NCBI GenBank assembly: GCA_964652755.1
Contig: CAZZBP010000046.1
Span: 1 to 17,577 of the forward strand
Direction: 5' to 3'
Length of the DNA: 17,577 nt
DNA from: UBA11795 sp964652755
GTDB taxonomy: Bacteria > Chloroflexota > Dehalococcoidia > Lucifugimonadales > UBA826
How positions within the stretch are numbered: the first letter of the stretch is position 1; the number at the start of each line of letters is the position of its first letter. This document shows positions 7,293-14,641 of this stretch, piece by piece. The notes under the pieces were generated by a model that did not search any database, had not been told where the DNA came from, and was given only the letters and a program-made list of their open reading frames with translations. The position numbers and the translations under genes were made by a program.

Positions 7293-9014
7293 TCAGTTCG
7301 AGACAACGGAGACCATGAAATCATAATGAGGCTGCCCCCCCCAATGAAGCTCCATACCAGCTTGCTCCAATTCTCCAAAAAAACTTTCGAGAAACTCTCT
7401 TGTGCAATCGAGATCCGATTCATCCAATTGATTGCCCAAAAATATAGTGACCTGGTCACTATCCTGACCACCAGCAGCCTCGATCGCTCGAACTAGCAAT
7501 TCCAAATTGGTTGTTGCGGACATAATTAATTCCGAATCCAACATGGCCACCGGTTGCCCTTCAAGCGCTGAAACTCCGTTTATATCTATACTTCTAGCAG
7601 CAGGAAAAATAAGGACTGTTTTCACCGAACTCATTACGTCCACAAGCATTTCACTGTTGAGCTGAGCACTCAGATCAGGGTCAAATGCAAACGAGCATTC
7701 CATGCCTTGAAGAACTGATACCGTGGGCAGAACAACCACATTAACGGCTGTTATTGCTGCTGCTTCGTGTGCCGTAGATGCTATATTCTTATTATTCGGT
7801 AGCAATAAAATAGAGTCTGCTGATATAGCTTCCAAGCAATCGAGTATTTCGCCTACACTTGGATTCGCAGTGTCTCCCGCATCCATGACTAGATTCGCCC
7901 CAGAATCCAGTAGGAACTCCTTTATACCTTCACCCGACGCCAACGCAACCAATGCCGTTTTATCCCCGATGTCAACCGGACTAAATTGAGTCTTATTCTT
8001 GGATAACCAGTGATCAACGAGCATGGTTTTGGACTGGTTTTCCATATCTTCAATTGAAACCTCAGAAACTACTCCTAAATGAACAGCGGCAGAAATCGGT
8101 TTTCCGGGATCTTTTGCGTGTATATGCACCCTGAATACACCATGACTACCAAGTATCGCTAAAGATTCCCCACTTTCACCTAACTTCCTCTCTATTAACT
8201 CCTCAGACACAGAGGACTCCAATACAAATTGAGTGCAATAACCGTATTTTTCATTAGTTACTTGATGTTGAAGAATCAACCTTTCGATACCTTCTCCTTT
8301 ATCATCAGGGAAACGAAGATACAGCGAAGCAGTTTCGGGGTCTTCCCTCGATAAGAATAACGCCATTCCTCTCAAAATAATCTCCACTCCATAACCGCCT
8401 GAATCCACTACACCGCTCTCCTTCAAAATCGGCAGAAGCGCGGGAGTACTGTCTGTAGAAATCCTAGCGATTTCTATCATAGAGCTGAAAGAGTCACATA
8501 TTACCTCTCCCGGCACACTTCGCTTAACGGATTCTGTAGCAAGGTCTCTTAAGACTGTTAACATGGTGCCTTCTACAGGATCTGGGAAAGTTGAGTATGC
8601 CTCTTCTTTTGCTTTTACAAGGATTGAGACATCAACTGATTGACTCTCAGTAAGTCCTTCAAAAACCCCTTTGAACACGTGAGCCAGTATGGAGCCACTA
8701 TTACCTTTTGCAGCAAAAAATGATGCGACCCATAAACGAAGCGAAAGGTCTTCCACATCAGAAAGATTTCTTTGAATACGTTTTACTGTTTCGTCCCTAT
8801 TCTCTTCGTAGATTTTCCGTTCTCTGTCCGTTTGCTCACGCCCTATCCCGACTTTCATATTCATTAAAGTTTGATACATGTTTGTACCTGTATCCTTATC
8901 AGGTACTGGAAAAACGTTGAGGGCGTTCACCAACTCTACATGACGTTGGAAATAGATAACGGCACTATCGAACATACCTTTGAGAAGGTTTGCATTTCTC
9001 TTGTGTTCATTCAT
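7293..9014 (-). CDS. FakA/YloV-like DAK2-domain protein (fatty acid kinase, ATP-binding subunit)
   Basis: The 573-residue protein matches FakA architecture: DAK2 (DhaL-like) kinase domain at about 1-215, a middle domain, and a C-terminal domain ending with GGQPHYDF (559-566). In known systems FakA phosphorylates fatty acids held by FakB, for use in lipid synthesis. Kinase motifs are PVPDKDTGTNM (36-46), GNSG (104-107), PVEGTML (146-152) and VDSGG (203-207). The usual PVPDGDTG has lysine in place of glycine between the two metal-binding aspartates, and the usual ARGNSG is AKGNSG. No fakB is in the window. ATG 9014 has no clear ribosome binding site. It is divergent from rpmB and upstream of recG. 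Confidence 0.87.
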   Translation of the reverse strand: MNEHKRNANLLKGMFDSAVIYFQRHVELVNALNVFPVPDKDTGTNMYQTLMNMKVGIGREQTDRERKIYEENRDETVKRIQRNLSDVEDLSLRLWVASFFAAKGNSGSILAHVFKGVFEGLTESQSVDVSILVKAKEEAYSTFPDPVEGTMLTVLRDLATESVKRSVPGEVICDSFSSMIEIARISTDSTPALLPILKESGVVDSGGYGVEIILRGMALFLSREDPETASLYLRFPDDKGEGIERLILQHQVTNEKYGYCTQFVLESSVSEELIERKLGESGESLAILGSHGVFRVHIHAKDPGKPISAAVHLGVVSEVSIEDMENQSKTMLVDHWLSKNKTQFSPVDIGDKTALVALASGEGIKEFLLDSGANLVMDAGDTANPSVGEILDCLEAISADSILLLPNNKNIASTAHEAAAITAVNVVVLPTVSVLQGMECSFAFDPDLSAQLNSEMLVDVMSSVKTVLIFPAARSIDINGVSALEGQPVAMLDSELIMSATTNLELLVRAIEAAGGQDSDQVTIFLGNQLDESDLDCTREFLESFFGELEQAGMELHWGGQPHYDFMVSVVSN

Positions 9015-9193
9015 AGTTTATAAAAATATAGAACCAATTAAATTGCTGATCGAGGTGCCAATATGATACTTTTTAAAGTGGCTCTTCGAGGGACTCAGTT
9101 CATTCCTCAACAACAAGAACCCTCAAAAAGGCAGCCTAGCAGTGACATTAAAATCATTCTAGACATGGGTAGTAAAGGCGTCAAAGGAAAAAA

Positions 9194-9385
9194 ATGGCAA
9201 TTTGTCAAATTTGTAATAAGAGTGGTCAATCTGGAAATAACGTTAGCCATTCAAAAAGGCGAACCAGAACCAGATGGCATCCAAATATTCAGAAAGCTAC
9301 CGTGGAAATTAACGGTGTTACTCAGAAGGCCAACGTTTGCACACGTTGTTTACGAACACAATACAAATCAACTATGAAAGACTGA
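9194..9385 (+). CDS. rpmB: 50S ribosomal protein L28 (zinc-binding form)
   Basis: The 63-residue protein belongs to the large ribosomal subunit. It has the L28 pattern GNNVSHSKRRTRTRWHPNIQ and two CxxC pairs (C4/C7 and C49/C52) that form the zinc knuckle of the C+ version. AAAGGA at 9183-9188 lies 5 nt before ATG 9194. It is divergent from the fakA-like gene, across 179 bp (9015-9193) in which I found no convincing promoter for either side. A longer overlapping frame from 9063 does not resemble any protein. L28 next to fakA and recG is a common arrangement. Confidence 0.95.
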   Translation: MAICQICNKSGQSGNNVSHSKRRTRTRWHPNIQKATVEINGVTQKANVCTRCLRTQYKSTMKD

Positions 9386-9444
9386 CTTCACCGTCTTATC
9401 CGTGTCAATTCATCGGAGAAGAAAAGGTTAGGTAGCTAAATAGC

Positions 9445-9471
9445 AGTGTCTTGGCCGTTTTCATTGACACT
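9445..9471. repeat. inverted repeat AGTGTC/GACACT overlapping a -35 box
   Basis: AGTGTC (9445-9450) and GACACT (9466-9471) are perfect inverted copies, 15 nt apart, with TTT directly after. The right arm overlaps the TTGACA box of the next promoter. It may be a weak rpmB terminator or an operator; sequence alone does not decide. Confidence 0.35.
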
Positions 9472-9493
9472 TTTAATTCCCCATTAATATCAT
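9464..9493 (+). promoter_or_regulatory. sigma70-like promoter of the aldolase-mfnB operon
   Basis: A perfect TTGACA (9464-9469) is followed after 18 nt by TATCAT (9488-9493, 5 of 6 matches). The predicted start near 9500 gives a leader of about 65 nt to the ATG at 9566. Confidence 0.58.
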
Positions 9494-9565
9494 TAACCTT
9501 GATGCAATCACCACGAGAGAATATTTCTTAGATTCAACCCACGGCCAAAGCGAGAGGATGTGAGT

Positions 9566-10459
9566 ATGGCTGAATACACGAAATCGGAAGCACTGGACTG
9601 GGCACGAGAAAACATACGTGGCCAATGGTCAACCCTGATGACACCATTCACTCCAGGCGATGAAATCGACGAACTTGGCCTAAGGAATAACATTCAGCAT
9701 GTGCGGTCACTCGGGTCTCGAGGGGCAGGTTGCACCTGGGGAATGGGGGAATTTTGGACCCTTACTCAAGAAGAACGTCTACGGGTATATGACATAGTCA
9801 GTGACGAAGCGGGTGGTGAATGGCCAATTGGGGCCCACGTTTCTCATACTTCAGAGAAAGCCATGTTAGAACTCGCAAGCCATGCAGAGAATTCCGGTTT
9901 CGACCTACTAATAGTGGCCGCACCCTATTTCGTAACCAAGCAAGAAGAGCAAGTAATCGAGTGGGTAAAAATTCTCGCCGAGAACACCTCACTTGCGATT
10001 ATGTTTTACAACTCTCCGCAGTTTGGCTTGGTGATGAGTGCAGACGGCCTTAGTAAAGTTTGTGATATTCCAAATGTGGTTGGGGTAAAAGAAGCCAGTT
10101 TCAATCGTGAACTCTCGATAGAAACCCATCTGAAACTTGGCACTAAAGCGATTATAAGTACACCTGACGAGTGGATATTTGAGGCTGGGCAAGAAAAGGG
10201 GTTTGAGCAGCAAGTTATGTTCGCAAATACCTCTGACTGGCGCTTTGACACTCCAGAAGAGAACCACTACGTGACATTTATCGGTAAAGTTATGGAAGGG
10301 GACATAGACACAAATTATTACAACCAACACATAGCCCCTATCAAACAGGTATCAGACAAATGGTGGCAGTATACGGTGAAAAAGACCGGTGGGGCCCTTC
10401 CAGCTGCTATGTGCAAATACTGGGGACAAATAATGGGTATGGCAGGAGGCCACGTCAGG
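9566..10459 (+). CDS. dihydrodipicolinate synthase superfamily aldolase, substrate unknown (3' cut by gap)
   Basis: This is a class I aldolase-type TIM barrel. The Schiff-base lysine is K175 in VVGVKEAS and the proton-relay tyrosine is Y148 in MFYNSP. Other positions differ from true DapA: the usual TTGE is GMGE (59-62, in TWGMGEF), and the YNVPxRTG segment is YNSPQFG, lacking the arginine that holds the substrate carboxylate in DHDPS. Lysine biosynthesis is therefore unlikely; a related aldolase, lyase or dehydratase is more probable. I chose ATG 9566, 8 nt after GAGAGG (9552-9557); GTG 9560 would leave only 2 nt. The coding sequence breaks at the gap after GGHVR; a likely C-terminal tail follows it. 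It appears co-transcribed with the mfnB-like gene. Confidence 0.85.
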
Positions 10460-10469
10460 NNNNNNNNNN
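10460..10469. other. assembly gap (10 N) near the 3' end of the aldolase gene
   Basis: Ten Ns interrupt the aldolase after the GGHVR codons. The N count is almost certainly a placeholder, because the likely tail after the gap is in a different frame if ten bases are assumed. Confidence 0.98.
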
Positions 10470-10470
10470 A

Positions 10471-10530
10471 ATGAACCAATTAAAAACCACTTTGGAAGAA
10501 GACATTAATTATACAAAAAGTGATCATTAA
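10471..10530 (+). CDS. probable C-terminal tail of the aldolase after the gap
   Basis: The frame after the gap reads MNQLKTTLEEDINYTKSDH and stops at TAA 10528-10530, 39 bp before the next gene. A short charged, helix-forming tail after the GGHVR segment is what this superfamily usually has, so I read it as the end of the interrupted gene, not a separate one; the methionine need not be a start. Another frame gives a 12-codon tail, so this is tentative. Confidence 0.45.
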   Translation: MNQLKTTLEEDINYTKSDH

Positions 10531-10569
10531 CCGCGTCAAGCCACTCATTGAAAAAAGGAGTTCCAGAAT

Positions 10570-11559
10570 ATGATCCTAATGGTGAGCGTACAAGATTTGT
10601 ATGAAGCTAAGCAAGCTTTAAAAGGCGGCGCAGACATTGTGGACGTCAAGAATTTGCAAGAAGCCTTAGTTGGTTCCGCTCACCCAAACGTCGTTAAACA
10701 AATCAGAACCGAGGTTCCTTCGGAACATCATGCCAGTGTTACATTGGGTGTTGTACCGGACCAAATTGGAACGGTGGCAATGGCTGTCTATGCAGCAGGT
10801 ACCCTCGAGGCAACTTCTGTAAAAGTGGGGTTCATGGTCCGGGAATATGAGGTGGCTCTTGAAACCCTACTGGCTTCGAAGGAAGCATTGAAAGGCACAA
10901 GCACCAAGCTAATCGGTTCCCTTTTTGCTGATAACACCCTTCATGGTGGGGGACTTGACCCCAACTTAATGGTCAAACTTGCCAAAGAGGGCCAATGCGA
11001 TGGTTTTTTGATCGATACGTTAGTGAAAGACGGCAGAAACCTTTTTGATTTTCTGTCTGAGGAACGCCTTAAGGAGATGGTGAACGAAGGTAAAGAAATT
11101 GGTATGAGTACAGCCCTTTCCGGACATTTGAAGATGGGCGACATCAACGAATTAGCAAGGGTAAATCACGACATCGTGGGAGTTAGAGGGGCAGTTTGCC
11201 AAAAAGGTGATCGAGATTCCAGGGTACATTGGGAATCAGTAGCTGACTTCAAAAGAGAGTTGGATTTAAGACAAAGTGGAACTATAGATGCCTATGCTGC
11301 AAACGGAAAAAGCACAGCTCCGTCAAACGGGAATGCAACCAGCTGGGTAGTCATAGACGGAACAGGAAAAAACTGCGCTGGAATCATCGCCGCACTTAAC
11401 GAGCAAATTTCGATTGATGACAGTTCAATACTTGAGGTAATCGTCCCAGACGTTTTGAATACGTATGATCTTATCGTTTGGGCAGAAAAACACAGCCATA
11501 ACATATTGACTCAACGCAAAGACCCTGAAGGTTCCCTTCGTATGCTAATCCAGCCATAG
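10570..11559 (+). CDS. MfnB-like (5-formylfuran-3-yl)methyl phosphate synthase fused to a TusA-like domain
   Basis: Residues 1-235 match MfnB (DUF556), which condenses two glyceraldehyde-3-phosphates into the furan phosphate precursor of methanofuran. Visible are MILMVS...GGADIVDVKN with K27, SVKVGF with K85, LIDTLVKDG with D149 and K153, and GVRGAVCQKGDR, each at or near its place in the Methanocaldococcus enzyme. A Ser/Asn/Ala-rich linker (about 240-257) leads to a second domain (258-329) with the TusA/SirA pattern: VIDGTGKNC (C269), then LEVIVPD, DLIVWAEKHSH and LRMLIQ. The usual CPxP is C-A-G-I here, so the proline is missing. MfnB is normally about 235 residues without this domain. AAGGAG lies 9 nt before ATG 10570. 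The gene follows the aldolase; no other methanofuran gene is seen. Confidence 0.85.
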   Translation: MILMVSVQDLYEAKQALKGGADIVDVKNLQEALVGSAHPNVVKQIRTEVPSEHHASVTLGVVPDQIGTVAMAVYAAGTLEATSVKVGFMVREYEVALETLLASKEALKGTSTKLIGSLFADNTLHGGGLDPNLMVKLAKEGQCDGFLIDTLVKDGRNLFDFLSEERLKEMVNEGKEIGMSTALSGHLKMGDINELARVNHDIVGVRGAVCQKGDRDSRVHWESVADFKRELDLRQSGTIDAYAANGKSTAPSNGNATSWVVIDGTGKNCAGIIAALNEQISIDDSSILEVIVPDVLNTYDLIVWAEKHSHNILTQRKDPEGSLRMLIQP

Positions 11560-11673
11560 TCAATAACTTCTTTGCAAATGTGTCCTACTGAAAAACCATC
11601 AAATATCGGAAACAGAGGCTTTCGTTACCCTGAGTCAAGTAAATCAGATTTTGTGATGTGACGGTTGGTTATT

Positions 11674-11937
11674 ATGGGAGCGACGCTACCTGAAGTAATA
11701 GGCATTATTAGAGATGTAGTTTTTATCGGCTCGTTGCTTTTTATATGCTTTGTGATTTATCGCACGGCGAGAAAGATAAACAATGTTGTAGATTCTGCAA
11801 AACGGACCGGTAAAAAGATCGAGACTGTTATCGAGTTTATAGCTAGCCCTTCTAAAGGCAATTTTGGTTCTCTTAGATCAATTTTTAAAACATTAAATTT
11901 TATAAACGGTGGCAAACGTAATGACTCTGACGAATAA
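11674..11937 (+). CDS. small single-pass membrane protein, YtxG/DUF948-like
   Basis: The 87-residue protein has one hydrophobic segment (VVFIGSLLFICFVIYRT, about residues 13-29) followed by a basic, helical tail with RTGKKIETVIEF and a C-terminus rich in charged residues. Short N-terminus, one helix and a long soluble helix resemble DUF948 proteins such as YtxG, and the next gene encodes a YtxH protein, the usual partner; this pairing is the main evidence. ATG 11674 is preferred over TTG 11665, although neither has a clear ribosome binding site. The 22-bp spacing to ytxH suggests co-transcription. The precise function is unknown; YtxGH proteins are stress-related in Bacillus. Confidence 0.65.
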   Translation: MGATLPEVIGIIRDVVFIGSLLFICFVIYRTARKINNVVDSAKRTGKKIETVIEFIASPSKGNFGSLRSIFKTLNFINGGKRNDSDE

Positions 11938-11959
11938 CGTCAATTAAAGGAGGCGTGAA

Positions 11960-12343
11960 ATGGGTAGCGGAAATGGAGGATTCACGACCGGATTAATCGT
12001 TGGTGGAATTATTGGAACCGTTATAGGAATCCTAATCGCGCCAAAACCAGGATCTGAGACGAGATCCGAACTGTTGGAGCGAAGCGAATATATCCGTGAT
12101 AGAGCTGAAGAATTATCTACAGCGGTTAAGGACAGTCTCGGTCCAACTATAGATCAGCTATCTGAAAAAATCGCGCCCACAGTGGACGTTGCAAAAGATA
12201 AAGTTAGCCCGGTGATGGAAGTGGTGCGTGAAAAAGTTACCCCTCTGGTGGAACAAGTAAATGCAAGATTCGCAGACTCTACTGATTCGCTAACGGATAA
12301 ATCCGAACAGTCACGGGATAGGAATACTGATAATTCTGCCTAG
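11960..12343 (+). CDS. YtxH domain protein (membrane-anchored, stress-related family)
   Basis: The 127-residue protein starts with a glycine-rich membrane helix (TTGLIVGGIIGTVIGILIAP, residues 9-28) directly followed by KPGSETR, the signature of the YtxH family (helix then APKxGxETR). The rest is a long, charged amphipathic helix with repeating PTxDxxxxKxxP-like spacing, probably a coiled coil or membrane-lying segment, and a hydrophilic end. AAAGGAGG lies 6 nt before ATG 11960, one of the best ribosome binding sites in the window. It is convergent with pheA 36 bp away. Confidence 0.85.
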   Translation: MGSGNGGFTTGLIVGGIIGTVIGILIAPKPGSETRSELLERSEYIRDRAEELSTAVKDSLGPTIDQLSEKIAPTVDVAKDKVSPVMEVVREKVTPLVEQVNARFADSTDSLTDKSEQSRDRNTDNSA

Positions 12344-12379
12344 CTGTTCTTGCCTTGAGAAAATTTCACCGTGGACTTG

Positions 12380-13210
12380 TTATTTGGTCTGGACACTTGG
12401 ATAAGATCCCAAAATTTTCATCATGGAAACTTGATTATTAAGCGCATCTAGTGATTCAGCCACTAAATCTTCTTTACGGTGGCCTTCCACATCAACCAAA
12501 AAGACGTACCTTCCGAGGCTTTTCTTATTTGGCCTGGATTCAATTTTTGTGAGATTTATGTCCCTTGAAGCAAACTCTCTCAGAGAAGCGCTTAGTATAC
12601 CTGGTGAATTATCTCCGTACTCAAAGCATAAAGAAGTTTTATCATTTCCGGTGGGTTCATGATCGCTATGAGAGAGAATCACAAATCGAGTCTCATTATT
12701 GGATCTATCTTCTACATTTTCGAGCAGTATTGTTGCTCCATAAAGCGCCGCTGCCCTCTCACTAGAAATCGCAGCCGTTTCATGTGAGGCCCTCATCATT
12801 TCCTGAACCGCGCTTGAATTGCTTAGTGAAGCGTTCAATTCCGCACCAGGCAGTTTACGCGCCAGGAAATCTCTACATTGCCCAAGTGATTGAGGATGAG
12901 AGATAACGTTCTTAATATCAGAGAGGTCGATATGATTTTGAGCCATGAGACATTGATGAATCGGAACGATAACCTCACCACAAATAGACAATTTAGATTC
13001 ATGTATAAGTAGATCAAGGGTGAATGTAACTCCACCTTCTATACTATTCTCTATGGGAACAATGCCTTCATCTGCTACTCCTGAAGACACGGCCTGCGCT
13101 ACAGCAGGAATAGACTCCACCGGAATAAGATTTGCTTTTACGATCCATTCTCTCGCCGCCTGTTCGCTGTATGTTCCGGCCGGACCGAGATAAGCGACTC
13201 TTTTTCCCAT
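12380..13210 (-). CDS. pheA: prephenate dehydratase
   Basis: The 276-residue enzyme converts prephenate to phenylpyruvate in phenylalanine synthesis. The catalytic domain (1-180) starts with KRVAYLGPAGTYSEQAA and holds GIVPIENSIEGG (49-60), SHPQSLGQC (104-112) and the catalytic TRF (174-176). The ACT domain (about 192-270) contains DNSPGIL and ESRP (224-227), the phenylalanine-binding elements, so feedback inhibition is likely. It lies 5 bp after an RCK-type gene and appears to be the last gene of the potassium operon, with no promoter visible between them. There is no chorismate mutase domain. It is a normal, intact family member. Confidence 0.96.
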   Translation of the reverse strand: MGKRVAYLGPAGTYSEQAAREWIVKANLIPVESIPAVAQAVSSGVADEGIVPIENSIEGGVTFTLDLLIHESKLSICGEVIVPIHQCLMAQNHIDLSDIKNVISHPQSLGQCRDFLARKLPGAELNASLSNSSAVQEMMRASHETAAISSERAAALYGATILLENVEDRSNNETRFVILSHSDHEPTGNDKTSLCFEYGDNSPGILSASLREFASRDINLTKIESRPNKKSLGRYVFLVDVEGHRKEDLVAESLDALNNQVSMMKILGSYPSVQTK

Positions 13211-13215
13211 TCTCT

Positions 13216-13635
13216 TTAAACCTCTTCCACAAACAAATCTGCCATGCCCGTTTCCAAGGACTCTATTACCAAGTTTGTGATGTTTAAGGTCATATCAATA
13301 CCCAACATGTTAAAGAGTTCTTCATGTTCTGGGAGATAAACTGTTGATATCGTTTTCTCCACACCGTAATGGTGTTTTGCAACTTGACAACTCAACAGAT
13401 TCACATCATCGGCTCCGGTAGTTGCAACAAAAATATTCGCACGAGCCAGGCCGGCCTCACCCAAAACTAAGGAAGAGCAACCATCTCCTTGTATTGCAAC
13501 CTCACCAAGAGATTGTTTTACAACTTCTGAACGCCACCTATTCCGCTCTATTAAGGTGACTTCAGAACCTGAATCCAGCATCCATCGAGCCAAGCGAACT
13601 CCGACCCTTCCTGCTCCAAGTATTACGACATACAT
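13216..13635 (-). CDS. RCK_N (TrkA-N) domain protein without RCK_C, second of two
   Basis: The 139-residue protein is one Rossmann domain of the potassium-channel regulator type: VVILGAGRVGVRLARWML with GAGRVG (7-12), acidic ligand-binding E at about 30 (LIERNRWR), GDGCS (51-55) and ATTGADDVN. Full TrkA/KtrA proteins add an RCK_C domain; this one stops where the dimer helix would end. It probably binds NAD(H) or ATP/ADP and takes part in gating the TrkH channel encoded upstream, perhaps by assembling with the other RCK proteins of the operon; that is inference. AAGGG precedes ATG 13635. It follows the other RCK_N gene by 39 bp and precedes pheA by 5 bp. Confidence 0.85.
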   Translation of the reverse strand: MYVVILGAGRVGVRLARWMLDSGSEVTLIERNRWRSEVVKQSLGEVAIQGDGCSSLVLGEAGLARANIFVATTGADDVNLLSCQVAKHHYGVEKTISTVYLPEHEELFNMLGIDMTLNITNLVIESLETGMADLFVEEV

Positions 13636-13674
13636 TTAACAGCAACCCTTACTTGAATGTTAAGTGATTATCTA

Positions 13675-14160
13675 TCATGCCATTGTTTCTTCAAATAAAG
13701 CGTCCACTGCAAGTTGAAGTCGGCTTATTACATTGATTCCGAGGGAGCGATATATTTCCTTCATCGGTTCCTCTTCTATCAAACAAAGGACCTTTGGCAC
13801 CCTAATAATATGGAGCGCAATTTGAGACGCGAGGATATTAATCGATAACGTACCAGTGGTCGTGATCATCACGTCAACTTCATGAGCTGAAGCACGTCTA
13901 AGATCCCCTTCTCTCGTACCGTCACCAACAACAGGAACTATCCTTGTAGTTTCTACGCGCCTCGGCGGCAGTAATTCAAACGACGCAGGATTTAAATCAA
14001 GGACCTTTATTATGTTTCCTGAATCAGACAATCTAGTTGCAAGAGTAGCACCAGTCTGTCCGCAACCAACAATGAGAGCCCGCCGAGCTCTGTAAATCGG
14101 TCCTCGGCGAGAATTTTTGGGTTCTCTCGTCGAATTATTTGTCTCTTCTGAATCTAACAT
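13675..14160 (-). CDS. RCK_N (TrkA-N) domain protein without RCK_C, first of two
   Basis: After a polar, basic N-terminal tail of about 27 residues (TNNSTREPKNSRRGP), a Rossmann fold follows: RALIVGCGQTGATLATRL with GCGQTG, acidic VLDLNPASF, GDGTREGDLRRA and TTTGTLSINI. There is no RCK_C domain in its 161 residues. It is distinct from the other RCK_N protein, so it is not a recent tandem copy. AAAGGA lies about 8 nt before ATG 14160. By position it should regulate the TrkH channel; the nucleotide bound is not evident. Confidence 0.85.
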   Translation of the reverse strand: MLDSEETNNSTREPKNSRRGPIYRARRALIVGCGQTGATLATRLSDSGNIIKVLDLNPASFELLPPRRVETTRIVPVVGDGTREGDLRRASAHEVDVMITTTGTLSINILASQIALHIIRVPKVLCLIEEEPMKEIYRSLGINVISRLQLAVDALFEETMA

Positions 14161-14209
14161 TCAGCTTTCCTTTATACCGTTGAAAGAACCACGTGTGATA
14201 GTTTGTTCA

Positions 14210-14620
14210 CTATATTGAGGATCTACATGCCACAACCTTGCATGTAGCGTTGGAAAGTATATATTTCAGCGATTCCCCTATTGAATACTCTCCAAATCTC
14301 GTTGAAACCGGCGATGCTACAACTATCATATCGGCCTCTTCGTCCTTGCAGTGGGCCACGACCGCAGATCCCCTAGACCTTGCTTGTAACAACTGGCCAG
14401 ATGTCTTGACTTTAAAATTCTTGGCCAGCTTTTCCATATTTGAAAGTACTTCTTCACCTTCTACCGTTTTCTCAGCAATTTCTTGATCCACTGGGCGATC
14501 CCTTCCTACTTCAATAACGTACAATAAAACAACCCTTAACTTCGAATGCCTGCCTATTTGACTTGCAGTCCGAGTGACATCTACATCTGTGGAAGTACCG
14601 TCCAATACAGCGAAAATCAT
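14210..14620 (-). CDS. UspA-type universal stress protein
   Basis: The 136-residue protein has the Usp fold pattern: first strand MIFAVLDGTSTD, LRVVLLYVIEV (28-38), SRGSAVVAHCKDEEADMIVVASP (82-104, the ...A..DMIVV.. strand), and a C-terminal CKVVACR strand. The standard ATP-binding G-x2-G-x9-G(S/T) is not seen; the corresponding stretch is STRFGEYSIGESLKYILSN, so nucleotide binding is uncertain. Usp proteins are known regulators of KtrAB/Trk-type and KdpD potassium systems, in some cases through cyclic di-AMP; its place 21 bp after the RCK gene suggests such a role here. No clear ribosome binding site, so translational coupling is possible. Confidence 0.83.
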   Translation of the reverse strand: MIFAVLDGTSTDVDVTRTASQIGRHSKLRVVLLYVIEVGRDRPVDQEIAEKTVEGEEVLSNMEKLAKNFKVKTSGQLLQARSRGSAVVAHCKDEEADMIVVASPVSTRFGEYSIGESLKYILSNATCKVVACRSSI

Positions 14621-14641
14621 GACGTAATGTTAAAGCCCCAG

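Noticed and set aside
9063..9377. 104-residue frame overlapping rpmB
   Set aside because: It resembles no family and overlaps the clear L28 gene in another frame.
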